This document shows, piece after piece, positions 34,943 to 48,600 of a stretch of 64,000 bases of DNA. Source of the stretch: Eublepharis macularius (Eukaryota > Chordata > Lepidosauria > Squamata > Eublepharidae); assembly GCF_028583425.1 (NCBI RefSeq), contig NC_072801.1, forward strand, positions 63,937,766 through 64,001,765, written 5' to 3'. How positions within the stretch are numbered: position 1 is the stretch's first letter; the number at the start of each line of letters is the position of its first letter. The position numbers were made by a program, and so were the translations under genes. Below the pieces are notes generated by a model, which was given only the letters and a program-made list of their open reading frames with translations, was not told where the DNA came from and did not search any database.

Positions 34943-35083
34943 CAGGTGGTTTGCCATTGCCCAATTCTGGATAGTGACTGTGCACTTCATTGGTGGCCTT
35001 CCATCCAAGTACTAACCGGAGCCATCTCTGCTTAGTTTCTGAGATCTGGCGAAACTGAGCTAGCCTGCGCTACCCCGGTCAGG
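34943..35083 (-). repeat. 5S rRNA-derived SINE, copy 3 (partial)
   Basis: Minus strand: CTCAGAAACTAAGCAGAG and TTGGATGGAAGGCC from the 5S part, then GGCAATGGCAAACC. Confidence 0.75.
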
Positions 35084-36204
35084 TCTATGAATACTTCTGC
35101 CTCAATGAATCTGTTAGTCTATACATTGTCACAATATATATATATGACCTAAAGAAATGTTTATGAGCTTTTCTGACTTATGGTGCAATAAAGATGATGC
35201 TGTCATTAATTTGGGGGGAGGGGGCCATATCCAGAGCCTGCATTCCAATATGGCGAAGTACCCAATAATACCACCAGTGGGCAGGAGCAACCGATTTCTG
35301 GGGGTTTGCTATCTGCTCATCTCAAATTTTCATGTTGCCACCCTGCTTCCATGGCAACCAGGGTTGTTTAGTAGGGTTAGACCTCAAGACCTCACCTGTT
35401 TCGTACCTGATAGCTCAAGTCACCATGACATCAGCCATTGTCCCACAACATTGCTGCTTTTCAGGTTATGAGGAAGTCAGTGGTGGTTTTCCTCCCCCAT
35501 ATCCTGTTTTCAACAGCTTTTTTCAGTTTTCAACAGCTTCTTTCAGCCTTACTGGAAGGAAATTAATCAACAATAGGCTTACCTCACCTTTTTCAGAAAG
35601 GTCCAAGCACAAACTACAAAAGCTTACTACACACTAAGGCCACAACAGGACACCTGGGTTGTCAAGGGACAACGTGAGGTGAACTGTAGGACACACAGGC
35701 AGAGGTGGCTGACGCACCTTTCCCTATCAGGATTCCTTTTCTTTAATCAGTGGCATGTTTGCCAGGCACTTTCTCCATCAAAGCATCTCCAGAGGAAGCA
35801 GACGCATTCTGCAGTTAAAACCCTGCTAGGAAAAGAAGAAGGATGGCCAGGTTTGCTAAGCAATTTTGAGAGAGAGAGGACAGAGAGCAAGAGGAGGTTT
35901 TCCGGATGGAAAGCGAGACCTGTTGGGTTAAACCACAGAGTCACACCCTCAGTATTCTTCGGCTCTAGACAAATGGCTGCCATATACGTCTCACACCTTT
36001 TTACTATGCATGCATTAATTTGGAAAAACTGCCACTCTGTGGTCCCAGGTTTGGATCCCTCTACCAATAAGCACAGCATAGGGCTGGCTCAGCCCAGAGG
36101 CCTGAAACATCAGCATTCAAGACCATTCTTTAGAAAACCTTCAAGGGAGATATTTAGTTTACATGCTTCACCAGGGAACTGCAGAACAACGAAGATATAA
36201 AGCG

Positions 36205-36385
36205 GCCCCTATTTGTCCACCTAGCTCAGAGTTCTCCAGGTCTATGGCAGACGCAGAGAGGGATGTCTGTCCCAGCACCTGCTTACTTGAGGTGTTTTTT
36301 AAAGTGCCAGTGAATGAACCAGAGGCCTTTTGCATGCAAAGCATGTGGTTTACCCCTGAGCCATTGTATGACCTTCCCTGACAGT
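36205..36385 (-). repeat. tRNA-derived SINE type D
   Basis: CACCTAGCTCAGAGTTCTCC body, then CATGCAAAGCATGTGG and CCTGAGCCATTGTATGACC (reverse of the tRNA-like head). Confidence 0.6.
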
Positions 36386-37352
36386 CCCACCCACCTCACA
36401 CAAGAGTTTCTCCCACTCACTCCCTTATGGAGGATGCATATGGAAAAAAACCTTGGAGGAGCAAACACAACCCCTTGCCCTGCACACAAGACAGGAACAG
36501 CAAAATTAATTTTTTACCGAAGTTAGCCATATAGCTGGAGACAGCCCCTCCCTCCCCATATAAGCATGCATTACAAGCGTGAGGAGGAAAAATCCACCTT
36601 TGTAGGACTCTCTAAACCTCCCTGATTAGCAGGTGGCAACATGGTGAGTCAAGGGATGCCAAGCAATAAAGTAATCAAGGCCAAGGGATGGATGGGCGGC
36701 CTACTTTACATAATGCAGCAAATGCCCTAGTGGCAGACTGGACTGTTCTACTCAAGACTGCAAGTGGGGGAGCTGTATTTGAATTCTCCCAAAAAATCCT
36801 GCAAGGAAAACACTAGCACATCCATTTTGGTTGCAGTCTATTTCTTGCTCTACTGCTGTCCTGCTTTCAGGAAGTTTTTTTTTAAATTCAAGAGAGCATT
36901 AAAAAGATAAAAATCCCCCCCCCCATAATCTGAAATGGTATGGTTCACTCTCTCACCCTCTCTGGCCATTCGTTCTGCTGCTTGTGTAGATCAGGCCTTT
37001 GTCCCAAGATTCTCTGGGAGACAGATAAGGGGGGGAGGTCCTCTCTGGAGCCTGCAGCAGAATATATTTTTATGCCATACTTAATTGTAGACTGAGACAC
37101 CATCGCTGGCTGCTCTTGGCGTCGTGACTCAAGAGCAGCAATTGGACATGTGCACTCACTCTGCCTGGCTGCAGCATCCTATGCCAGTATGATCTCTGCT
37201 TCATAATTCTAGATGTGAATGGGGCTGACAGTGGCAGAGGTGACTAATGGTACCAGAAATGCACTCAGAGTCATCATTATTTTCACCACCTTTCGTGCTG
37301 AGTCCTGCTATCAGAATCAGCCATCTTTTCATTCAGGTTTGCCCAATTACTT

Positions 37353-37544
37353 ATGTTGCCAGCTCTGGGCTGGGAAATTCCTGAATATTTGGGGAGTTTG
37401 GGGAGGGGAGGGACCTCAGCAGGAATAATCCCACCAAGTCCACTCTTCAAAGCAGCCATTTCCTCCGGGGGAACTAATAATCTGTGGCGACTGGAGATCA
37501 GTTGTCATTCTGGGAGATCTCCAGCCACTACCTGGAGTTTGGCA
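37353..37544 (+). mobile_element. MITE family B with its right end interrupted
   Basis: ATGTTGCCAGCTCTGGGCTG to CTACCTGGAGTTTGGCA; the terminal CAACCCT is displaced by the hAT element that follows. Confidence 0.7.
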
Positions 37545-37552
37545 TTAGCAGC

Positions 37553-37930
37553 CAGGGCCGGATCGAGGGGAGGCAGGGGGGGTAGTCTGCCACTGGCGCC
37601 GCCAGGGAGGGGGCGCCTGGAGCAGCTGCCAGGAGAGCGTGGGCAGCAGTGCGGGCAACTTCCCAGCCCCCCCCACGCTGCCTTTCACCTACCCTGCAGG
37701 ACAGGGGGCGGCCGGCTTGCCGCCCGCCCCCTGTCCTACGGGGAGGCAAATGGCGCGGGCGGCTTCCCAGCCCCACACGCTGCCTCCACCAGTGCACCGC
37801 ATGGGCAGCAAGCTCCACCCTGCGCAATGATGTCATAGAAGTGACGTCATCACGCAGCGCCGGGAACGCACACGTGCAAGGGGTCGGACTAGGGTTGCCC
37901 TGGGCACTGGCAACCCTAGATCCAGCCCTG
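37553..37930. mobile_element. GC-rich hAT MITE (CAGGGCCGGATC ends)
   Basis: Ends CAGGGCCGGATC and TAGATCCAGCCCTG, flanked by TTAGCAGC / TTAGCACC (8 bp, one difference). The inside is about three-quarters G+C with CGCCGCCAGGG and GGCGGCCGGCTTGCCGCC palindromes, so it makes a false CpG island here. It sits at the end of MITE B. Confidence 0.8.
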
Positions 37931-37961
37931 TTAGCACCCCTACAGTTACTTCAACTTCTGC

Positions 37962-38188
37962 TAGTTTGGTGTAGAGGTTAAGAGCGCAGGACTCTAATCT
38001 GGAGAGCGGAGTTTGATTCCTCACTCCTCCACTTGAAGCCAGCTGGGTGACCTTGGGTCAGTCACAGCTTCTAGCTCTCTCAGCCCCATCCACCTCGCAG
38101 GCTGTTTTGTTGTGGGGATAATAATAACGTACTTTGTGAGTGGGTGTTAAGTCATCCTGAAGGGTGGTATATAAATTGAATAATGTAT

Positions 38189-38226
<38 letters not shown>
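37962..38226 (+). repeat. tRNA-derived SINE type A with a long (GTT)n tail
   Basis: Head TAGTTTGGTGTAGAGGTTAA, B box GTTTGATTCCTC, tail GGTGGTATATAAATTGAA, then about twelve GTT units. Confidence 0.88.
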
Positions 38227-39436
38227 ATGGTTTTTGCACTTGCTGCTCCCTTTGTTCTCCACTTTTTGGGTGACCAAAGAGGAACCCTTCCGTTTTTAAC
38301 AGCGGAAACAAACATACCAAAATATTTTAATGTTGGTGCAAAGCTCCTGGGACTGAAAAGGAATTTCTCCGTTGGTCTTAAAACTCACTCTTTGGGCTGT
38401 GGTCTGTCAGCCACAGGGGGATGCCAGCTTCCTGCTGCTCCTTTAGAAGACCCCCGGCCACACCAGGAGGTGACCAAGTGTGAAGAGGGAAATTGAACAT
38501 GGAGATTGGGAGGGAGGTGGGCAGTGGGGGCTGATCAAAGTGGAAATGGGTTCATTTCCTCTACAAAAAGAAGCAAGGTTAATTGGGCTCCAGGGGAAAG
38601 AAACTTGACTCAGTTAGTGAAAGGCAGTTGGTCTGGTCTAGTCTAGACACCTTCCTCCCCCCCCACACACACCCCGCCCCACCCCAAACTGCCGAGAGAA
38701 CCCAGGTGTCCTAGCTTCTCTTCACCTTAACTAACATATAGTTAGAGCCAAAGCAATAAGACAGACGCTCTTTTAATAAAATCCAAAACCCAAAATCATG
38801 TATTCGCTTTATTAAGTCTAACCCAAACTATATTATGTAGGCAGTCTCCCAAACTCTTCATCACACAGGATGTTAGCTAAAAAGCAAAAAGGAAACTGCA
38901 GAGTGGAGTAGAGATGCCCTGGGCTGTGGTAATGCCTATGGACTGAGGTTGCAATGGGATTACTATCTTTTCTTCCTGTGCACAGTCAACATATGTGCAA
39001 TGAGCAGAAGTCCAACAGGCTCTGTCTGACAGGCTTCACAGGCTTCACCAGCTATATTTTCTCTTGCAAAAAAAAAATTGGCTATCTTGTCCTCCAGTTT
39101 CCACTCATCTCCAAAGAAGTACCTTAACACCATGACCTGAAAGGGGTATTTTTATTTTCCTCCTCCCCTCCCGTTAACCATACAGCATGACAAAAAGCTC
39201 TGGCGAGCTTGCATGATGCACAGTTCTTTGGGGGTGGTCTTTAGAAAAGGTATTGCATGGCTTTGGGTTTTAGTCCGAACCTAGTAGACTTGCTTGCCAA
39301 CAGCTTCGCCTCCATCTCCGCTAGCCCTGGCTCCCCCATTACGAGAGGTCACGGTGCTCATCTTCTCTCTTTTGACCCTGCAAGATCCCTTTCCCCTCAG
39401 GGGAGCCTGAAACTTCTGTGCATGGATTTACCCAGC

Positions 39437-39438
<2 letters not shown>

Positions 39439-39500
<62 letters not shown>
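39439..39500. repeat. (GA)31 microsatellite upstream of MMP25
   Basis: 62 bases of pure GA ending 36 bases upstream of the MMP25 TATA box. GA runs can bind GAF-like factors and form triplex DNA; any role here is inferred. Confidence 0.9.
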
Positions 39501-39503
<3 letters not shown>

Positions 39504-39536
39504 GAGACAGGAAGAAGGGAAGGGAGGGGGAGCTGC

Positions 39537-39542
39537 TATATA
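39537..39542 (+). promoter_or_regulatory. MMP25: TATA box of MMP25
   Basis: GCTATATAGGGG lies 49 bases upstream of the start codon, so transcription should begin near 39,565 with a very short 5' UTR. This fits a tissue-restricted gene and contrasts with the CpG-island promoter at 5 kb. Confidence 0.75.
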
Positions 39543-39590
39543 GGGGCAAGGCTGTGGCCGGAGGCATCACTGAGCCTTAGCCCAGCCAAG

Positions 39591-39689
39591 ATGCTGCTGC
39601 TGCTGGAGCTCCTGGTTTCCCTCTTTCTCTGGAGCATCCCCCAGGCTAGAGCAGGACCATCCAATGGCCACGAGATCAGCAAGGGGGTG
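39591..39689 (+). CDS. MMP25: MMP25 exon 1
   Basis: [20 protein letters not shown] forms the signal peptide (cut probably after QARA), then [12 protein letters not shown] to the donor gtgagt. Intron 1 is about 6 kb. Confidence 0.93.
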
Positions 39690-42600
39690 GTGAGTTCAGG
39701 ATGCAGGGGAAGAAGTGTCTTGTGGGGGGGGGGGAGGTTAAAGCATTTGGGAGTCAGAAGTCCTGGTTTTTCTGGGAAGATGAAAAAGACTCGCTGTTAG
39801 GAAACAGGGAAAGGAGGAGCTGGGATAGCTAAATTCTGTAGGAGAGAATTAGGGTTCAAGAGTGGTATGTAAGCCAGGAGCCTGTGAGAGGGAAATGGAG
39901 TACATGGGGCTGGAATGGGGAGAGGGGCAGGGAAGCTGAACACCGCAAAGACTTGTACAGCCTAGAAGGACTGAGAGACGTCTAGTGGGATGGAATAAGA
40001 GTGGTGCAGAACATCTGGGTTCTCCTGAGGTAGTGTGTTTATTGCTACTATCTTTTGTTTCTTGCCCAAGAAGGAAGAATGTCAGAGAGGGAAATTGATC
40101 TGACTCTTTGGGGTTTCCTGTTACAAACAGCCTGCAGTGGGGAAAAAACTGATCACTTTAGTGTCTGTTTCCTCCCTTCCCCCATCACCTAGAGAAAAAT
40201 TGCCTGTTCTCCCTACTTTTCTATCAGATCCCATTTTCCCTGATTTATACTCAAGGAAACAAATATCTTCCAGTTCTGTGTCTCCCTTCCCACCAGAGGA
40301 AAGTAGAGAGATGAGATCCACTCCCTGTCATTTATAATTTGATGGATCTAACCCTAATTTTTATTTGCTTTTTTAACCATCCTAAGTTTTGGGAGAAATC
40401 TGTTTGTTTAGGGACCAAGGAAATATATCTGAATGTGCAAATCAGGATGGGGGAATATTCTTTGGCTTTGTGTATATGTGAATGCATACTCTCTGCCTCT
40501 AAGAAACTCGGTTAGCCACCGAGATGGCATCTCTGCAAGTTTTTCTACTGCAGTAATGTAGCATTGGTCATCCTTACTCCTGTAAAAATCCTATTAATAA
40601 ATTAATAAATTAATAAAGGCAAGGAGGACTTGTAGCTGAAATCTTTTGCAATGGTTCCTCCTCTCATGGCCAGATTTTTTGTTTGTTTGTTCGCACTGCC
40701 AGGATCCCTGAAAGAGTTAAACAAAACTGGCCAGGTGATGACACCCTTCCTCAAACCAACTTCAAAAGAAGATGGATGCAGACACCCTTCTATACTAACA
40801 CGCATTCATAGGTAACACATGAGGATTTTGGTGTAATTCACAAAGTTTGTCCAAAACCAAAATCTATGCAACAACTTAATAAAGCCAACTAAAATAACAC
40901 CACACGTTGTGTAAGCTTAAGAGTTCTCCAGAAGGGTTCTGAAGAACTTGAAAGCTTTTGCAATGGGGTTGAGCTAATCAGGGGGTTTTTTCCCACTCAA
41001 TCTCACTGAGTCCCTGGAACCTTTGCGCCATGTAGCTTTTGAACACCCGAGGTCCATGGTCCCCCAACACTGCCTTTTTTGGTGGTCCTTCCGTTTCCCC
41101 CAGCTGAAATGCTGGTTGGATCCATCTCAATATGTTTCATTATTGGGTTGGTTTTATTAAAAGATATTACATGAATGTTGTTTTTGGATTTTGCTATGAA
41201 ACAACATGGCTACCAACTTGTTTTCTTAAGCAAGGAATTGCTGGTCTACGGATAGTCCATCTCCTTGCTTAGCAAGTGCCAGCACAATGAACTCTGGATC
41301 TTCCTGAAACCAAAACCGTATATGCCACTTTTTCCAGGGTTCTGCCATGGCTCACATCACTGAGCATGTGTAGAGCAATCTTCCCACACTGGCTTTCAGA
41401 TCAATGGATGTGACTCCTTAAGTACACCTTAAGCTTTGCTGCTTCCCGTTATAGAGATTTTGTCCACTAGGAGCCAGAGATTTACCAGATTCGTGGGTCT
41501 GATCTCCTTCAAGAGTTCCAATGTTTTGTTTGCTGGTACAAATCTACCAGAAGCCTAGAGGTGCCATCTCTTTTTTTGGCAGAGCTCCAGTTCTGTGCCA
41601 GGCAGAGCTTCAACAGAGGAAGCCCTTTCTATCTCCAGATGGGAAGAAAGCTGCATCTTTTGAATGATCATACAGCTGTTATGGCTAGAAGAGTCTGGGG
41701 GGCCGCCTCAGGCTCATAGGAAGAGCCATGCCGAATCAGACCAGTGGTCCATCAAGTCTAGTATCCTGTTCCGCACAGAGGCCAACCAAATTCTCTGCAG
41801 GGACCTCCCATCACTGGTCTTCATTATCATGCCAATGATGGACGTATCCTTCATGAATCTGCCTCTATGCTCTGTTTGTTGGCCCTCCAAAGCAACATGG
41901 TGTAAAACAGGACGCTGCACCAGATGGTCTACTGGTCTGATCCAACAGGGTCGTTCATATGATGATCTATGCCTATAAATCAGATGAGCAAACCGCATCA
42001 GTCAGAATATAACTTAAAAGCTGATCTGGTCGCCTTCCTCTTTCTGTATTGCATCAACCATGTCCAGAAGGTGCACACTTGAGACAAAAAGGGTGTTCAT
42101 GGAAAAACACAGCAGGTGGTTGGGAGTGGCTTGTGCTCTGAGTCTATTGAGTCTCTCTATACGAGACACCTTGGCGCATATTTGTCAAGTGTAGGGAGAT
42201 GCAATATTAGCCAGGAAGAGTAGTTTAAAAAGACAGCCAGTAGAGATCACTCCTCAGAATGTTTGTCAATTTCATCTTGGCCTCCCAGAAGGCTCTGTCA
42301 ATTTCACCTTTCCAGTCTAAAATGGGGTGTGATTGCAACCAGAGGGCAGCGAAAAATGGAGATGGGCTGGAGCTACCTTCCAGAGCACGGTTTGGACCTG
42401 GAGAGGTTATAATGGGCTGAAGTTTCCCTTCTGGCATTTCACAGCCCCTTCATACAGCTCTAGTGTGTAGCAGAGCCTTTCTCCTGCTGCTGGCTCTGTC
42501 TTTTTAAACTACCCTGCCCAGCTACCATTGCATCTCCCAAAACGTGTTCTTCACATGTCAGATGTCTCAGGTAGAGAGACTCTACGTGACTGGGGGCATG

Positions 42601-45600
42601 ATTGGGGGCAAAGACAGTACTCCCTCCACGCAGGCCGGAGTCCCTGGGGGTTTTATTGGTGTTTCTTATAAGGGTGAGTCTTCTGTTTAAGTAATCTGCT
42701 GCTGTTCTGCTAGTACCTATGCTTTGCAGTGTACCTGCTTGCTGTTTGTGGTCAGGGTTAATGGACTGGAATAAATGGCCTACCTTTGGGCACCAGCCCA
42801 GACTAGATGGCCTTTGGCCTCCTCCCTTGGCTTTTCTCCTTCTACATCAATTCCCTGTCTCCAGAAACACAGAGCGACCAGCTTTCAACATTCTTGTGAG
42901 TGAGGCGAAGCGCAATGAATATTGCAGAATGGGTTTTGTGTGTTTCAAAAGTGCTTTATTATAAATGATTGATTAAACCCTGGCAGGAAAGTTCAGTGTG
43001 AAGGCAGGAAACTGCTCCTTCATCCCGGTATCTGGTTTCCTGTGCTCACCTTTCTGTGCTGGGGTGGGGAAAGGAATCCTCTGGATCTACTCGATTTCAG
43101 GATCTAGCCTCTCTCAGCTCAGCAAATCTCTCAGAGCAGTGGTCCATTAACAACGTTTTTGTTTGCATTTCCTCTAGAAAATAATTTCCATTCGCATCTT
43201 TTGGCCTTTCTAAAATAGATAGGCGCCACGCACCCTGCCCACCAGCTGGAAACAGTGCAGGCGTGTGTATATAGCTATATCTATAAATATATATCTAGAA
43301 CTGAGAAAGAATGACCATCCCGGAAACCAAGGCAAAATGGGTTGTTGTGGGGAGGTCGTGGGGGTCCAGAGAAAGCAGGGGGCGGCTGTCGGATTCCACT
43401 GCTGCCTCCAAGGACTGAAACAAAGGAGCCTTTGAACATGGTAAGGGGCTGCGATGAATTGGGAATGTCTGAATATCGCAGAAAGAAGCCCTCCCCTCGA
43501 GAGGATGTTGCTGGGAGCTTCGTCCTTCTAGCCAACACTCCTGCTGTGGCCTTTACTGTAGCCCCTCCAGGGACATAGGAAGTCGCCATATAATGAGGCA
43601 GACCACCTGCCCCAATACTGTCAATTCTGACAGGCAGCAACTCAAGCAAAAATCTTTCCCACCATCTGCAATTCTTTTTTAACTGGAGAGGCCAGGAATT
43701 GAACCTGGGACTTTCTGTACACAAAGCAGGTGTTTAATCATTGAGCCCCTTTTCAGGAGACAAGTACATGGGGGAATTTTGCAGGATACAGCTGGAAGAG
43801 CCCATAGGTATGAGTCGAATTGTAGATGTATAGCAGGCAGATTCAGATGTATTTTAATGTCCTTTCATATATAACATTAAGATTTTCTGAGAGAGAGCCA
43901 GTGTGGTGTAGTAACTAGTGTGCTGGACAAGGATCCAGGAGACCCATTCAGATTCCCACTCTGCCATGGAAGCTCACTGGGTGGCCTTGGGCCAATGGCA
44001 CAGATTCAGCATAACCCGCCTCACAGGGTTGTTGTGAGGATAAATGGAGGAAAGCCGAGGAGAATACTGTAAGCCACATTGGGTCACCACTAGAGAGAAA
44101 AGTGAGGTGGAAATGAAGTAAATAAATGAAATAGCATCTAGGCTAGCTCTCTTGTCCCTGACATTTAATTTTGGATGTGCAGGGTGGGTTGGGGGTATTC
44201 AAAGGACTGTTTGGCCGTGCGTTCATGCACACGCACAACCCTGAACAGCTTGAGGAGCCAGAGTCCAAGACCAGTTTTACCACTTCACCTGCTATTAGTA
44301 CTAACTAAGCCCAGATGTAAAGATGTCCCCTTCCCTCGTAGGACTTTGCACTTGCATGTAGCTTTGTACAAGTAGTATCCTTGTTTAAACAAGTGCAAAA
44401 TCCCACAGGTGGGTGGGATCCCTCAGCAATGCAATTGGATCAGGCCTAAGAAGTGAGTCTTTGGACCTGCTTGTTATTTTCCTAACACGGAACCAACCCT
44501 TAGAGTCCTGTTTTGAGATCTAACTTTTGCAGCCTCCAGAAAGTACCCACCCTTGGCTTAGTTACACCCTCATGTTCCTTTTCTTCCACATATCACCAGA
44601 TATGCCCTGCAGCGCGGAGTGGTAAGCGGCAGTACTGCAGCCCAAGCTATGCTCACGACCTGAGTTAGATCCTGGCAGAAGCCAGGTTCAGGTAGCAGGC
44701 TCTCAAGGTTGACTCAGCATTCCATCTTTCCGAGGTCGGTAAAATGAGTACCCAGTTTCCTGATAATAAAGTGTAGATGACTGGGGCAGGCAATGGCAGA
44801 CCACCCCGTAAAAAGTCTGCCAAGAAAACGTCGTGATGCAACGTCCCCCCATGGGTCAGTAATGACTCGGTGCTTGCACCTTTACCTTTTTCACTTATCA
44901 CCAGAAAATAGTCTGAAAGGGAAGCTGGCAGTCCCCTCATGATGAGAATTCTGAGGGGGTGGTCTAACAAATAAATTAGAAGGACCTCCTTCTACAAACA
45001 CACATACCTATGTTTTCTCAACTGTTTAGACGCGATTACAAAAAGAATGTATGTTAACATGTGGTCTTACATGGCTAACTCTACAAGGCATTGTGAGATG
45101 GTGCCCTTAGGCAATGGCTGGGGAGGGGGTCTGCTGTCCCAGCTGCCCTCACCTCCACCACTCCACCCTACACTCAGGATAACTCCCGGATAACAGTGTC
45201 TTCCTGGCGAGATTTCACATGAGAAGACACTGTCTTCTGGGTCTTTCGCCCTATGTTTCGCAGTCAGGTAAGACGTGTGGAAACAGCCACAATGTGGCAA
45301 GCCACACATGTTCTGGAAAACCTACTAGATGCATAAAACTTGCTGTCCTGGGGAATGAGGAGAGAACGCCATTATCTGATCTGGTTCCTGGGTACAGTTA
45401 ACGAGAGGCAGTGGAGTGAATGGTAGTAGAGGGAAAATGGGAAATAAGGAGTGGCAACCAGAGGTGGTAGCTTCAAGTTTCTCCCCCTCTACCCGTTGCC
45501 ACTGAAGTAAAGAATCTTTTCTTTGCAGACTCCTTGTGCCTTGACTAGTTTCATGACAGGCAGAAATCATGAGAATAAATTATCCACATTCCCATACTGA

Positions 45601-48600
45601 GGAAAGCAGCACCTCTTGAACTTCTCCTTATTCTATGACAGTGGAAAGTACAGGTGCCCCGACAGCACACATGAGCCCGTCTTATCACTAATACATCCAC
45701 TTTGGATTATGTTCTCACAGGAGTGGTTGACCCGCTATGGCTATCTTCCTCCACCAGACCCCATGGCTGCCCGTCTTCAGACACAAGAAGAACTGGCAAA
45801 TGCAATCAAAATAATGCAAAGATTTGCAGGACTGCCTATGACTGGACAGCTAGGTATGCTTGCTGGGAAGGGATATCTAGATATCCATTTTTTCTGAGGG
45901 AAATAGTGTTTGGGTAGAGATTTGGGTTAAGTAACAAACTAAAACTGGGCAGGTTTGTCACCATTTTTCTGAAAGGTTTCTTGCATCAGGCCTCAGCCTT
46001 GGATATTTTTAAAGAAGTAAAAATGAAGAAAGTGGCTCCTCTTTTCAGTGTTTCAAATTGTTGGCCTTAAGAACAGAGTTAAGTTCTTGGTCCCTCTCTC
46101 TCAGTGTGCTGTGTGTTTTTCTTTTCTTTGGATTGGCCATCAAGTAGATTCGGTGGGACTCTGTCCTAAGCCCATCCCTCCTGATCTACTTCTGCATATG
46201 CCATATCCGCTTCGGAGGCAGTCATGATGACTCCAGCCACAAAAATGGAAACCTGTGAAATAGATCTAAGAAACCAAGCCAGCCTGCACACATCTAGAGA
46301 CAAGGGCCGATCACATGATGTCGCGCAAAACTCGCGTGAGAAAACGTGATATTTCGCGTTTTCCGCGCAACGACGCGCAACGTTTCGGCATGGGGAGGGC
46401 CGTCTGGAATCGGCCCAGGAGTTAAGAAAGTTGCTGGGTCAAGCGACATGAGTTCCAGTCAAAGTTTTAGCCCCTCCCCCTTTCTTTATTGGAAACGTAT
46501 CTTGAAAAGTCCCTAACCTTGCACATGAAACAGTGGTTTGTCTGCCCAGGTCTGGAAAAAGGACAAAGTAGTAAATAGTCTGGAAGCTCAGCTGCCCAGA
46601 TACTATCTCCTTTGCAGACAGACAGACGCTGCAGATGATGAACCGGCCTCGTTGCTCCCTTCCGGACATTATTGGTACTTCTGAGTTGATGCGTCGCCGG
46701 CGCAGGAGGAGACGTTATGCTCTCAGTGACACTGTCTGGAAGAAGAAGGACTTGACGTGGCAGTAAGTAAGCCCCATCCACCACCTTCACCTCCCATCCA
46801 GTGAGTAAGGTTCAGGTGGTAAAGAAGCGGCCTGTCTCATTTCTCAGTAATATTGCCCAATCTATGCAACTTTCCTCATGCCAGTTTTTCTCTTCTTACA
46901 TTTAATTTCCTGTTATTCTGTTCTCCTGCGGTTTATATGCACCTTATTTCACTGAGAGTCTCTCTACACAAGACATCTTACATGGGAATGCTCGAGTGAC
47001 TTACCTTCTGTGTGGTCTTATATTCAAGTGTACTCTTGTTATCCACAATGGGAGAACAAGTGTAAGATCTTTCACTTGAACATTCCCATGTAAGATGTTT
47101 TGTGTAGAGAGATTCTTAGTTAGCTCATCCTCACATTATTTTCTATTTTACTCTAATTCCTATCTGTCCTCACTATAACTGACTGTTCCCATTCTAGCAC
47201 ATTTCTATTCTTATCGGTCCCATATATTTCCTCACTCGGTCAAAACTTTGTCTCTACAATCCTGTCACTAATTTCCTTCATTTCCCCTGTTCCCGCCTTT
47301 TGTTTTCCCACTGCAGTATTCGTTACTTCCCTCGCTCCTCCAAGTTGTCGCACGATCACATCCGGAACCTTCTTTTCTATGCCTTCCGGGCCTGGAGCAA
47401 CACTTCAGCCTTGACCTTTCGTGAGGTGCACTCAGAACAAGCCGACATTCTGGTGGACTTCAGCCGCTCTTACCATGAAGACGGATACCCCTTTGATGGA
47501 CCTGGAGGCACCCTGGCCCATGCTTTTTTCCCTGGCGAACACCCCATTTCTGGTGATACCCATTTTGATGATGAAGAGACATGGATTTATGACCCAGAGA
47601 ATACAGCACCAGGTTTGCTCAGACTTATGGCCCTTTTCTCAGGGAACACACAGCGCGGTTTGGCGGGGAAGCTATCACAGGTGAAATTCTCTCTCTCCTG
47701 CCATTAGGTAGTGGCACAGACCTCTTTGCGGTAGCAGTACATGAGTTTGGTCATGCCTTGGGGCTGGCTCACTCTTCAGCCAAGGAATCCATCATGATCC
47801 CCTATTACCAAGGCCCCGTTGGACTACCCCACCTGTATCGGCTCCCTCTAGATGACGCCATGGGGATTGAACAAATTTATGGTGAGATGTTTACCTGCTC
47901 ACAGGAAAGTAGGCCCTTTGGTAGCTGTCCCCTTTCCTTATTTGTCTCTTAATCTTTTTACCTCCTTCCTTCAGTCACAGCCTTGTCCCCCTTTCCTTCT
48001 TTAATTTAATCAAATAAAGCAATGCCATCCAGTTGGCAAGCAGGGAACCATCCACAATACAGTAAAATGCTGTTAGCTCAATATAAAATTACTTAACAGC
48101 CACAACGAAAAAGGCAGCTCTTGATGCCATTCAAAGCTGAGGGGAATTGGCCCATCAACTCACTGGCTGCTCTAAACCTAGGGTTGCCAATTCTGAATTG
48201 GGAAATTTCTGGAGATTTGAGGGTGGACTCTAGGGAGGGAGGGGTTTGGGGAGGGCCCTCAGTGGGGTACAATGCCATAGAGTCCACCCCTGGCCCCAGA
48301 GCAGCTTTTTCTCCAGAGGAACGGATCATTTGGAGATCAGTTGTAATTCCAGGAGATCTCCAGGCCCCACCTAAACCCCAGCAGTAAATTGTGAAGTGCA
48401 TGTATGTCTGAGCACCGTGTCATCTCCTTCAGGGTCCCCCTCTTTTTTTCCATCTGCTGTCTACTTTTCTTTTTTATTATTTCTTTTGTTTATTATTTTT
48501 GTCCTTAGTATTGCTTCCTGTCACAAAACTGGAAACAAAAACTACCTTGCTCTGCAAAAGAGTCTCTTTCAGTCTTAATTCCCCCATTCTTTCAGTCTTT

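Larger units (their letters stand above)
29205..39536. other. Intergenic region between BICDL2 and MMP25 (divergent)
   Basis: BICDL2 and MMP25 are transcribed away from each other, so both promoters lie here. I saw no CpG island near BICDL2 exon 1. The region is filled with elements listed separately. 35,100-36,200 and 38,230-39,430 hold no element or gene I can name; the 173-codon frame at 35,679-36,200 has no recognisable motif. Confidence 0.5.

Noticed and set aside
35679-36200. 173-codon open frame on the plus strand, the longest single frame in the intergenic region
   Set aside because: No domain, odd composition, no splice logic; likely chance.
37353-37981. Frames of 100-161 codons on both strands, and an apparent CpG island
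   Set aside because: The region is a family B MITE plus a GC-rich hAT MITE; the frames cross element borders.
38191-38226. (GTT)n run as a CRISPR-like or coding repeat
   Set aside because: It is the simple tail of a type A SINE.
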